Source of the DNA: Protaetiibacter sp.
GTDB taxonomy: Bacteria > Actinomycetota > Actinomycetes > Actinomycetales > Microbacteriaceae
DNA: 47,588 nt
Assembly: GCA_030150265.1 (NCBI GenBank)
Contig: JASLGG010000012.1
Location: forward strand, 1 to 47,588
Reading direction: 5' to 3'
Below, piece by piece: positions 32,879 to 39,513 of this stretch; position 1 is the first letter of the stretch; each line of letters opens with the position of its first letter. Under the pieces are notes generated by a model that worked only from the letters and a program-made list of their open reading frames with translations, made no database searches and had not been told where the DNA came from. Position numbers and translations under genes: made by a program.

Positions 32879-32900
32879 TTCATTCTATCGCGGGAATGAA
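32879..32900. promoter_or_regulatory. Perfect inverted repeat upstream of the DUF1023 gene
   Basis: TTCATTC-N8-GAATGAA, with a perfect 7-bp arm, lies between the ligA stop and the DUF1023 start, both leftward. The half-sites and spacing resemble TetR-family operators; a weak terminator function for ligA is less likely because the arms are A/T-rich. Confidence 0.5.
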
Positions 32901-32916
32901 TCCGGAAGACAGGGGC

Positions 32917-35241
32917 TCAGACGAAGGCAGCCGGCCCCTCGGCGAGGAAACGACTGAAGTCGTCGGCCTCGATCACCGGGATCCCGAGCTCCGCCGCCTT
33001 GGTCGCCTTGGAGCCCGCCCCGGGACCGACCACGACGAAGTCGGTCTTCTTGCTCACGCTCGAGGCCGGCTTGCCGCCCGCGGCGATGACCGCCTCCTGT
33101 GCGCCGTCGCGCGAGTGCTCGGGCATGGAACCCGTGACCACGACCGTGAGCCCCGACAACGGGCCATCCACCGCGGCCGCACGACCCGGTCCGGGATGCC
33201 CCGGCGTCTGCCACGGCACGCCCGCCGCCGCCCACCGCTCGACGATGTCGACGTGCCAGTCGACCGCGAACCAGTCGAGCACGGCGTCGGCGATGATGCC
33301 GCCCACCCCGTCGACCGCCGCGAGCTCCTCACGTGTCGCCGCGCGGATCGCGGCGAGCGAGCCGAACCAGTCGGCGAGGGCGCGGGCCGCGACCGGCCCC
33401 ACGTGCCGGATGTTGAGCGCCACCAGGAAGCGCCACAGCTCCTTGGCCTTCGCCTTCTCGAGCTCGTCGATGAGCGTCTTGGCCACCTCCGAGGGCCCCT
33501 CGACGGCGGGCTGATCCTTGCGGGCGTGCTGCACGATCTTGCGGAACGGCGTGCGCAGGTCGTAGCTGCCGTCGGGCAGCACCTTGCGCTCCCCCGTCTC
33601 GGCGTCGCGCACCACGACCTCGATCGGCATGAGCTGCTCGAGGGTGAGGTCGAAGAGCCCCGCCTCGGTCTCGAGCGGCGCCGCCACCTGGGCCTGGGTG
33701 AGCGCCGCAGCGCCCACCTCGCCGAGCCCCTCGATGTCGAGCGCGCCACGCGATCCGATGTGCTCGACGCGCCCCCGCACCTGCGCCGGGCAGGCGCGGG
33801 CGTTCGGACAGCGCAGGTCGATGTCGCCCTCCTTGGCGGGAGCCAGCGGGGTGCCGCACTCGGGGCAGTCCGCGGGCATCACGAACTCGCGCTCCGATCC
33901 GTCGCGCAGCTCGACCACCGGCCCGAGCACCTCGGGGATCACGTCGCCCGCCTTGCGCAGCACGACCGTGTCGCCGATGAGGACGCCCTTGGCCTTGACG
34001 ACGTCCTGGTTGTGGAGGGTGGCCTGCCGCACGGTCGACCCCGAGACGCGCACGGGCTCCATGACCGCGAACGGGGTGGCGCGTCCGGTGCGGCCGACCG
34101 ACACGACGATGTCGAGCAGCTTCGTCTGCACCTGCTCGGGCGGGTATTTGTAGGCGATCGCCCAGCGCGGCGCACGCGAGGTGGCGCCCAGCTCGTCGTG
34201 CAGCGCGAGCTCGTCGACCTTCACGACGATGCCGTCGATCTCGTGCTCGACGTCGTGCCGGTGCTCGCCGTAGTGGGCGACGTAGTCGAGCACGCCGTCG
34301 ACGTCGGCGTTGACCCGACTGTAGGGCGTGGTGGGCAGCCCCCAGCCCGAGAGCAGCTCGTAGATCTCGCTCTGGGCCGCGACGGGCGGCGACGGCCACG
34401 CGCCGATGCCGTGCACGTAGAGCCGCAGCGATCCGATGCGGGCGAGCGCCGCCTCGCGCTCGAGCCCCTCCTTCTTGTCGAGCTGCTGGCGGAGCCCGCC
34501 GGATGCCGCGTTGCGCGGGTTCGCGAACGCCGGGAAGCGGCGCGCCGCCGCCGTCTCGGCCTTCTCGCGATCGAAGGCGCCGGCACGCCCGGCCGCGCGC
34601 TGCTCCGCCTCGCCCACCGCGCGCCCGCGCAGCTCGGCCTGGAGCTCGTTGAGCGCCTCGAAGGCCTTCACCGGGATGAACACCTCGCCGCGCACCTCCA
34701 CGAGCGCCGGATGCCCGGTGCCGGAGAGCCTCTCCGGCACGTCGGCGAGCCGCAGCGCGTTCTCGGTGACGATCTCGCCCACCCGCCCGTCGCCGCGGGT
34801 GGCCGCCGAGGTGAGGACCCCGTTCTCGTAGCGGAGGTTGATGGCGAGGCCGTCGATCTTGAGCTCGGTGAGCCAGCGCACCGGACGGCCCGCGGCATCC
34901 GCGGTCTTGAGGCACCAGTCGCGCAGCTCCTCGGCGGAGAAGACGTTGTCGAGGCTCAGCATGCGCTCGGCGTGCACGATGGTGGCGAGGCCGCTCGTCT
35001 CGGCGCCGCCGCCCACGGTCTGGGTGGGCGAGTCCTGGCTCTGCAGCTCGGGGAAGAGTCGCTCGAGCTCCTCCAGGCGATGCATCATGGCGTCGTACTC
35101 GGCGTCGGCGACGAGTGTCGTGTCGCGCTCGTAGTAGGCCTCGCGAAGCTCGAGGATGCGGGAGGTGAGGGCCTCTGCCTCGGCGTGCGCGGCCTGGAGG
35201 CTCTGTGCGGTCTCGGCGGGGAGGGCGTCCTCTGCGGTCAC
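32917..35241 (-). CDS. ligA: NAD-dependent DNA ligase LigA
   Basis: A 774-aa LigA with all domains. The adenylation lysine is K128 in TELKIDGLAINLRYENG. The OB fold, a Cys4 zinc finger (CPECG and C...C in RCPNARACPAQ), the helix-hairpin-helix region (DIEGLGEVGAAAL, AVDGVGGIIADAV) and a C-terminal BRCT domain (LSGLTVVVTGSMPEHSRDGA) follow in order. It seals nicks at Okazaki fragments and in repair. It is longer than the usual 670 or so residues because of inserts typical of actinobacteria. GTG 35241 lies six bases after TAGGCT. Confidence 0.97.
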   Translation of the reverse strand: MTAEDALPAETAQSLQAAHAEAEALTSRILELREAYYERDTTLVADAEYDAMMHRLEELERLFPELQSQDSPTQTVGGGAETSGLATIVHAERMLSLDNVFSAEELRDWCLKTADAAGRPVRWLTELKIDGLAINLRYENGVLTSAATRGDGRVGEIVTENALRLADVPERLSGTGHPALVEVRGEVFIPVKAFEALNELQAELRGRAVGEAEQRAAGRAGAFDREKAETAAARRFPAFANPRNAASGGLRQQLDKKEGLEREAALARIGSLRLYVHGIGAWPSPPVAAQSEIYELLSGWGLPTTPYSRVNADVDGVLDYVAHYGEHRHDVEHEIDGIVVKVDELALHDELGATSRAPRWAIAYKYPPEQVQTKLLDIVVSVGRTGRATPFAVMEPVRVSGSTVRQATLHNQDVVKAKGVLIGDTVVLRKAGDVIPEVLGPVVELRDGSEREFVMPADCPECGTPLAPAKEGDIDLRCPNARACPAQVRGRVEHIGSRGALDIEGLGEVGAAALTQAQVAAPLETEAGLFDLTLEQLMPIEVVVRDAETGERKVLPDGSYDLRTPFRKIVQHARKDQPAVEGPSEVAKTLIDELEKAKAKELWRFLVALNIRHVGPVAARALADWFGSLAAIRAATREELAAVDGVGGIIADAVLDWFAVDWHVDIVERWAAAGVPWQTPGHPGPGRAAAVDGPLSGLTVVVTGSMPEHSRDGAQEAVIAAGGKPASSVSKKTDFVVVGPGAGSKATKAAELGIPVIEADDFSRFLAEGPAAFV

Positions 35242-35247
35242 CCGCTC

Positions 35248-35253
35248 AGCCTA
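35248..35253 (-). promoter_or_regulatory. -10 box TAGGCT, leaderless promoter of ligA
   Basis: The first three bases are also the TAG stop codon of the upstream flavin reductase gene; six bases separate the box from GTG 35241. Confidence 0.6.
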
Positions 35254-35901
35254 CGACCGGCGTGCGACGGTGGAGCCGGGTGCGGGACCGTCGGCCGTCG
35301 GGCTCGAGGGCAGCCAGCCGAGCTCCGCGCCTCGCCGGAAGAAGTGGCGGAAGCTGTAGACGAGCGGATCCCAGCGGGTGGGGTCGATGTGCCCCGTGCC
35401 GGGCTTCAGGATCGCGGGGTCGGCGTGCACGCGCACCACCTCCGCCTCCACCATCCGGTAGCCGTCGTCGAGCGCGGGCGTCGAGCGCACGACCCGCGCC
35501 TCGAACTGCAGCGCGCACTCGCGCACGCGCGGCGGGGCGACGAGCTCCGAGGGCTGGGGCGTGAGACCCGCCGCCGCGAACTTGTCGGGGTGGTGGGTGT
35601 ACCGGGCTCGTTTGTCGTCGGGAACGGGCGTGCGGCCGGTGAGGTAGGCGATCCGGGCCACCGCCTCCCACAGCTCGCCCGAGGGGAAGCTGACGGTGAG
35701 CTCGCCGTGCCGTTCGAGGTTGAGGATCGTCTGGCCGCCCGACTCGATGCCGAGCACGAGCATCCTCCCGAGCGCCCAGTAGGAGGACGCCGCCGCGAGG
35801 TTGTCGGTGCCGTCGGGGTTACGGGTGGCGATCAGATAGGCGGGTGTGCCGACGTAGAGCACGCTCGGCTCGACGACGACGTGCGAGGCGGCCTCGGTCA
35901 T
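35251..35901 (-). CDS. Flavin reductase-like (FMN-binding split-barrel) protein
   Basis: A 216-aa protein with the flavin-reductase-like domain: VGTPAYLIATRNPDGTDNLA, then SYWALGRMLVLGIESGGQTI and NLERHGELTVSFPS. Members bind FMN and either reduce it for a partner or act on small substrates. Last gene of a three-gene operon with four-base overlaps (cupin, DUF952, this). Its stop codon forms part of the ligA promoter. Confidence 0.85.
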   Translation of the reverse strand: MTEAASHVVVEPSVLYVGTPAYLIATRNPDGTDNLAAASSYWALGRMLVLGIESGGQTILNLERHGELTVSFPSGELWEAVARIAYLTGRTPVPDDKRARYTHHPDKFAAAGLTPQPSELVAPPRVRECALQFEARVVRSTPALDDGYRMVEAEVVRVHADPAILKPGTGHIDPTRWDPLVYSFRHFFRRGAELGWLPSSPTADGPAPGSTVARRS

Positions 35902-36275
35902 CCGGCGCTCTCCGCACCGAGCCGGGGCGGGAGGAGCCATCCCTCGGCCCCGTGCTGAAGCGGCGTCGCGTCGAGCACCACCTCGTCGTCGCCCGCGGGG
36001 ATGGGGCCGCGGATGCGCACCTCCTCCGCGCGCGGGCCGTACTCGACGGGCGAGCCTGCCGCGGTCAGCGCCTCGGGGTCGAGGCGCACGAGCAGCAGCG
36101 GCAGCGAGAGCCCGGCGTACACCCCGTCGAGCACCGCGCGCACCCCCGCGGCGGTCGTCGCGCGGATGTGGCCGCCGGGCTCGTAGGGCACGCCGCGCGT
36201 CGCCGCCTCGTAGCTGCCCTGCGGCACGCTCGCCTCCCAATCGTCGGCGAGCGCCACGTGATACACGCCGGTCAC
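35898..36275 (-). CDS. DUF952 family protein
   Basis: A 125-aa protein matching DUF952: VYHVALADDWEASVPQGSYE at the N-terminus, PYEPGGHIRATT, and LPLLLVRLDPEALTAAGSPV with the terminal PIPAGDDEVVLDATPL. The family has no established activity. It overlaps both the upstream cupin gene and the downstream flavin reductase gene by four bases. Confidence 0.82.
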   Translation of the reverse strand: MTGVYHVALADDWEASVPQGSYEAATRGVPYEPGGHIRATTAAGVRAVLDGVYAGLSLPLLLVRLDPEALTAAGSPVEYGPRAEEVRIRGPIPAGDDEVVLDATPLQHGAEGWLLPPRLGAESAG

Positions 36276-36643
36276 GCGGCCTCCTCCTGGGGTTCGGCGC
36301 CGCCGAGCAGCACGAGCAGGAGGCGGCTCTCGGCGAGCGCCTCGAGCCGGTGGCGGATGCCGGCGCCGACGTGCACGAGCGCGCCCGGGACGAGCGCGAC
36401 GCGGCGTCCTGCCGACTCGAGGACGGCCTCGCCCTCGGCGAGCTGGATGAGGATCGGCACGGGGGCCTGGTGCTCGCGCATGACGGCGCCGGCGTCCATC
36501 ACGAGGCCCATGACGGTCGCGCCCGGGCCCGCGAAGAGCTTCCGGGAGCGCACGCGGCCCTCCTCGACCGGCATGGCGGCCAGGAGGGCGGCGGCATCGC
36601 TCAGCACGAGCTCGACCCCGGTGCGGGTTGCGTGCGGCTTCAC
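36272..36643 (-). CDS. Cupin-domain protein
   Basis: A 123-aa single-domain cupin: GATVMGLVMDAGAVMREHQA, VPILIQLAEGEAVLESAGRR, then VPGALVHVGAGIRHRLEALA. The metal-binding histidines are partly conserved (H58 in MREHQAP, H91 and H97). Possibly a small-molecule-binding or metal-dependent protein. The start is GTG 36643, six bases from a TACGCT box; it is divergent from the globin gene and heads the DUF952/flavin reductase operon. Confidence 0.78.
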   Translation of the reverse strand: MKPHATRTGVELVLSDAAALLAAMPVEEGRVRSRKLFAGPGATVMGLVMDAGAVMREHQAPVPILIQLAEGEAVLESAGRRVALVPGALVHVGAGIRHRLEALAESRLLLVLLGGAEPQEEAA

Positions 36644-36649
36644 GATTTG

Positions 36650-36682
36650 AGCGTAGCTGATTCCTTTTTATTCGACTACAGT
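36650..36682. promoter_or_regulatory. Two back-to-back leaderless promoters (cupin operon and globin gene)
   Basis: Minus-strand TACGCT (36655-36650) lies six bases from the cupin GTG, and plus-strand TACAGT (36677-36682) six bases from the globin GTG. The A/T-rich core between them, ATTCCTTTTTATTCGAC (36660-36676), recurs in similar form at 38205-38221. Confidence 0.6.
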
Positions 36683-36688
36683 CGGCAC

Positions 36689-37144
36689 GTGGGAACCGTG
36701 CGGGATGTGGCGGATCGCGCTGACGTCGAGGAGGTCGTCGACGCCTTCTACCGCGCCGTGTTCGCCGACCCGCTCATCGGGCCCATCTTCACCGACATCG
36801 CACAGGTCGACCTCCGGCGGCACCTGCCCGTCATGTACGACTTCTGGGACACCGTGCTGTTCGGCACCGGCAGCTACCGCCGCAACGCACTGCAGGCGCA
36901 CCTCGCCCTCCACGCCCGGCATCCGCTCGAGGAGGCGCACTTCGCGCGCTGGCTCGAGCTGTGGGGCGACACCCTCGACGCGCGCTTCGCGGGACCGCAC
37001 GCGGAGCGCGCCAAGCTCCAGGCGGGACGCATCGCCGGATCGATCGGGCGCCGCCTCGCCGCACACGACGGCCGCGAGCCGCTGATCCTCACGGCGCGGC
37101 CCGTGGCCGCGCCCACCCGCGAGGCGACGGAGGCCCCCGCGTGA
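36689..37144 (+). CDS. Truncated haemoglobin, group III-like
   Basis: A 151-aa single-domain globin: VVDAFYRAVFADPLIGPIF, HLPVMYDFWDTVLFGTGSYR and ALQAHLALHARHPLEEAHF followed by RWLELWGDTLD match group III (P-type) truncated haemoglobins; the proximal haem histidine lies in the ALHARHPLEEAHF region. Such proteins bind O2, NO or peroxide. A TACAGT box six bases before GTG 36689 supports that start. Its stop overlaps the next GTG (GTGA), so it is co-translated with the SufR-like regulator. Confidence 0.87.
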   Translation: MGTVRDVADRADVEEVVDAFYRAVFADPLIGPIFTDIAQVDLRRHLPVMYDFWDTVLFGTGSYRRNALQAHLALHARHPLEEAHFARWLELWGDTLDARFAGPHAERAKLQAGRIAGSIGRRLAAHDGREPLILTARPVAAPTREATEAPA

Positions 37145-37773
37145 CCGGCCGCGAGGAGGCCTACCACGCGGCGCTCGCCTCCCCCACCAGGCGCCGCGTG
37201 CTCGAGGTGCTGCGACAGGAGGCGGCCCCGCAGGACGCCGCCGCGATCGCCCACCGTCTCGGACTCCACGTGACGACCGCCCGCTTCCACCTGGACCAGC
37301 TCGTGGCCGCGGGGCTCGCCGAGCGCGCCGCGGGCGCCGAGCAGCGGCGCGGGCGCCCACGGATGCTCTACCGGACCGCCGGCGATGCGCGCGACGACGA
37401 TGCCCGCACCCTGCTCATCGAGGTGCTCGCCGCGGCGCTCGCCCGCGGCGAGGACGGCGTCGGGCGCGCCGTGCAGGCGGGTCGGCGTTGGGCCGAGACG
37501 TTCCCGCGTCCGGATGCGGGCGACCCGGCACCCGGACTCGTCGCGGCCCTCGACCGGCTCGGCTTCGCGCCCGAGAAGGCGGACGGGGATGCCGCGATCC
37601 GCTTGCGCGCCTGCCCCTTCCGCGAGGCGGCGCGCGCGCATCCGGAGGTCGTCTGCTCGGTGCACCGCGGGCTCGTCGAGCAGCTGCTCGAGGGAACGGA
37701 TGCGGCGGGCAGGCTCGTGCCCTTCGCCGCGCCCGAGCTGTGCGTCGTGCAGCTCAGCCGACGAGCAGGCTGA
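37141..37773 (+). CDS. Winged-helix regulator with C-terminal cysteines, SufR-like
   Basis: A 210-aa protein. Residues about 8-80 are a winged helix (ALASPTRRRVLEVLRQEAA, then LGLHVTTARFHLDQLVAAG). The C-terminal half carries three cysteines, C158-X13-C172-X28-C201, in RACPFREAARAHPEVVCSVH and PELCVVQL. From memory, this spacing is close to the Fe-S cluster ligands of mycobacterial SufR, so an Fe-S or redox/NO-sensing repressor is likely. Coupled to the globin gene by GTGA. The last 20 bp overlap the convergent membrane protein gene. Confidence 0.82.
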   Translation: MTGREEAYHAALASPTRRRVLEVLRQEAAPQDAAAIAHRLGLHVTTARFHLDQLVAAGLAERAAGAEQRRGRPRMLYRTAGDARDDDARTLLIEVLAAALARGEDGVGRAVQAGRRWAETFPRPDAGDPAPGLVAALDRLGFAPEKADGDAAIRLRACPFREAARAHPEVVCSVHRGLVEQLLEGTDAAGRLVPFAAPELCVVQLSRRAG

Positions 37774-38182
37774 TCCCGAGCACGAGCAGCAGCACGACCT
37801 TCAGCAGCTCGAGCCCCACGAAGCCGAGGTGCAGGGCATGGCGCGGCCGCCCCTCGGAGAGCTGCCCGCGTCGGACCCGGGCGTCCATGCGCGGACGCAG
37901 CACCCCCGCGCCGATCGCGAGCACGACGACGAGCGCGACCACGAGGCCCGCGATCCACGGCGCGGGCGGCCAGACGAGGGCGAGGCTCGCCACGAGCACG
38001 AGCGCGAAGACGCTCTCGACCAGGTTGAGGGCGCGGAAGACGAGCCGCCCGATGCCCACGCCGAGCTCGATCGTGATGCCGGGCGCGCGGAACTTGATCG
38101 GCGCCTCGAGGAACGAGATGCCGAGCACCATCCCGAGCCAGACGAAGACGACGGCGGTCTGCACGGCGGGGACGGCGTCCAT
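37754..38182 (-). CDS. Four-TM membrane protein of unknown function
   Basis: A 142-aa protein with four hydrophobic segments and a conserved-looking VWLGMVLGISFLEAPIKFRA motif near the N-terminus, a pattern I have seen in actinobacterial hypothetical membrane proteins. SD GAGGAGAG precedes the ATG. It overlaps the SufR-like gene tail to tail by 20 bp, and its upstream region shares a sequence motif with the globin/cupin promoter, so it may be under the same regulator. Confidence 0.72.
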   Translation of the reverse strand: MDAVPAVQTAVVFVWLGMVLGISFLEAPIKFRAPGITIELGVGIGRLVFRALNLVESVFALVLVASLALVWPPAPWIAGLVVALVVVLAIGAGVLRPRMDARVRRGQLSEGRPRHALHLGFVGLELLKVVLLLVLGISLLVG

Positions 38183-38212
38183 GGGTCTCTCCTCGCGGTC
38201 GTCGCGTCGATT

Positions 38213-38231
38213 AAGAGGAATGTTTCCCTTT
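38213..38231. promoter_or_regulatory. Imperfect inverted repeat in the promoter region of the four-TM protein gene
   Basis: AAGAGGAA-TGT-TTCCCTTT is an 8-3-8 repeat with two mismatches, lying in the gap between the leftward four-TM gene and mnmA. The overlapping minus-strand sequence ATTCCTCTTAATCGACG (38205-38221) matches the motif between the cupin and globin promoters at 14 of 17 positions with one gap. Confidence 0.45.
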
Positions 38232-38281
38232 TTATCATCGCCCGCGCGCGACCGCCACGGACCTTGGTCCCGGACGGTCGC

Positions 38282-39400
38282 TCAGAGCGCTGCCGGCACC
38301 GCCGAGACCGTGCGGTCGATCGTCGCCTGGCCGACGACGCGCGTGCCGCGGTAGAGCACCGCCGTCTGCCCCGGTGCCACCCCCTCGAGCGGCGCGTCGA
38401 CCCGCACCACGAGCTCGCCGCCCTCGACCCGCGCCGTGGCGGGCACCGGATCGGCGTGCGCGCGCACCTGGACCTCGCACGCGAAGCCCTCGACGGCATC
38501 CGCGGGCATCGCGCCCGCCCAGCTGTAGCGGGCGCCCGCGAGCTCGGCGATCGCGAGCGCCTCGCGCGGGCCCACCACCACCTCGTTGCTCCTCGGGCGC
38601 ACCTCGAGCACGAAGCGGGGGCGTCCGTCGGGCGCCGGCACCCCGATGTTCAGACCGCGGCGCTGGCCGACCGTGAAGGCCGCGGCACCCGGGTGCGTGC
38701 CGACGCGCCCGCCGTCGCGGTCGAGGATCGCGCCTTCCTCCGCACCGCGCGCCGCCTCCGGCAGGTGCTCGGCGAGCCAGCCGCGGGTGTCGCCGTCGGG
38801 GATGAAGCAGATGTCGTGGCTGTCGGGCTTCGCCGCGACGCTCAGCCCGCGCCGCTCCGCCTCGGCGCGCACCTCGGCCTTCGACGGGGTCGCGCCGAGC
38901 GGGAACCAGGCGTGTGCGAGCTGCGCGGCGGTGAGCACGCCGAGCACGTAGGACTGGTCCTTCGCCCAGGCGGCGGCCCGATGCAGCTCGGGGCCCTCGG
39001 CGCCCTGGCGCACCTCGGCGTAGTGCCCCGTGACGAGCGCATCGAAGCCGAGAGCGAGCGCCTTCTCGAGCAGCGCCGCGAACTTGATGCGCTCGTTGCA
39101 GCGCATGCACGGGTTCGGCGTGCGGCCGGCGGCGTACTCGGCCACGAAGTCGCCGATGACGTCGTCACGGAAGCGCTCGGAGAAGTCCCACACGTAGAAG
39201 GGGATGCCGAGCTTCGCGGCGGCGCGGCGCGCGTCCATCGAGTCCTCGATCGTGCAGCATCCGCGCGATCCGGTGCGCAGGGTGCCGGGTGCGCGGCTCA
39301 GCGCGAGGTGCACGCCGACCACCTCGTGGCCGGCCTCGACGGCGCGCGCGGCGGCTACGGCGCTGTCGACGCCGCCGCTCATCGCCGCGAGGATCTTCAT
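38282..39400 (-). CDS. mnmA: tRNA-specific 2-thiouridylase MnmA
   Basis: A 372-aa MnmA. The PP-loop ATP site is AAMSGGVDSAVAAARAVEAG; the two catalytic cysteines lie in TPNPCMRCNERIKF and DSHDICFIPDG. The central and C-terminal beta-barrel domains follow. It installs the 2-thio group on U34 of Lys, Glu and Gln tRNAs. A TACCCT box six bases before ATG 39400 marks a leaderless start. Confidence 0.97.
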   Translation of the reverse strand: MKILAAMSGGVDSAVAAARAVEAGHEVVGVHLALSRAPGTLRTGSRGCCTIEDSMDARRAAAKLGIPFYVWDFSERFRDDVIGDFVAEYAAGRTPNPCMRCNERIKFAALLEKALALGFDALVTGHYAEVRQGAEGPELHRAAAWAKDQSYVLGVLTAAQLAHAWFPLGATPSKAEVRAEAERRGLSVAAKPDSHDICFIPDGDTRGWLAEHLPEAARGAEEGAILDRDGGRVGTHPGAAAFTVGQRRGLNIGVPAPDGRPRFVLEVRPRSNEVVVGPREALAIAELAGARYSWAGAMPADAVEGFACEVQVRAHADPVPATARVEGGELVVRVDAPLEGVAPGQTAVLYRGTRVVGQATIDRTVSAVPAAL

Positions 39401-39406
39401 GCATCC

Positions 39407-39412
39407 AGGGTA
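39407..39412 (-). promoter_or_regulatory. -10 box TACCCT, leaderless promoter of mnmA
   Basis: Minus-strand TACCCT, six bases, then the ATG at 39400. Confidence 0.6.
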
Positions 39413-39482
39413 TGCGGAGTCGCGAGGGCGGCGAGGTGCGGCGGGCCGCGAGGAACCTGCACAGTGCCCCCGCGACCCGCCT

Positions 39483-39507
39483 GCACGCCGGCATCGGGCC
39501 GGCGTGC
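39483..39507 (-). terminator. Hairpin at the end of the glycosidase operon
   Basis: GCACGCCGGC-ATCGG-GCCGGCGTGC has a perfect 10-bp G+C-rich stem and a five-base loop, six bases beyond the GH31 stop codon. There is no long U tract, as is usual for actinobacterial terminators. Confidence 0.75.
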
Positions 39508-39513
39508 TGGTCT

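Noticed and set aside
32879..32900. Intrinsic terminator of ligA
   Set aside because: The arms are A/T-rich with an 8-base spacer and no U tract, which fits a protein-binding site better than a terminator.
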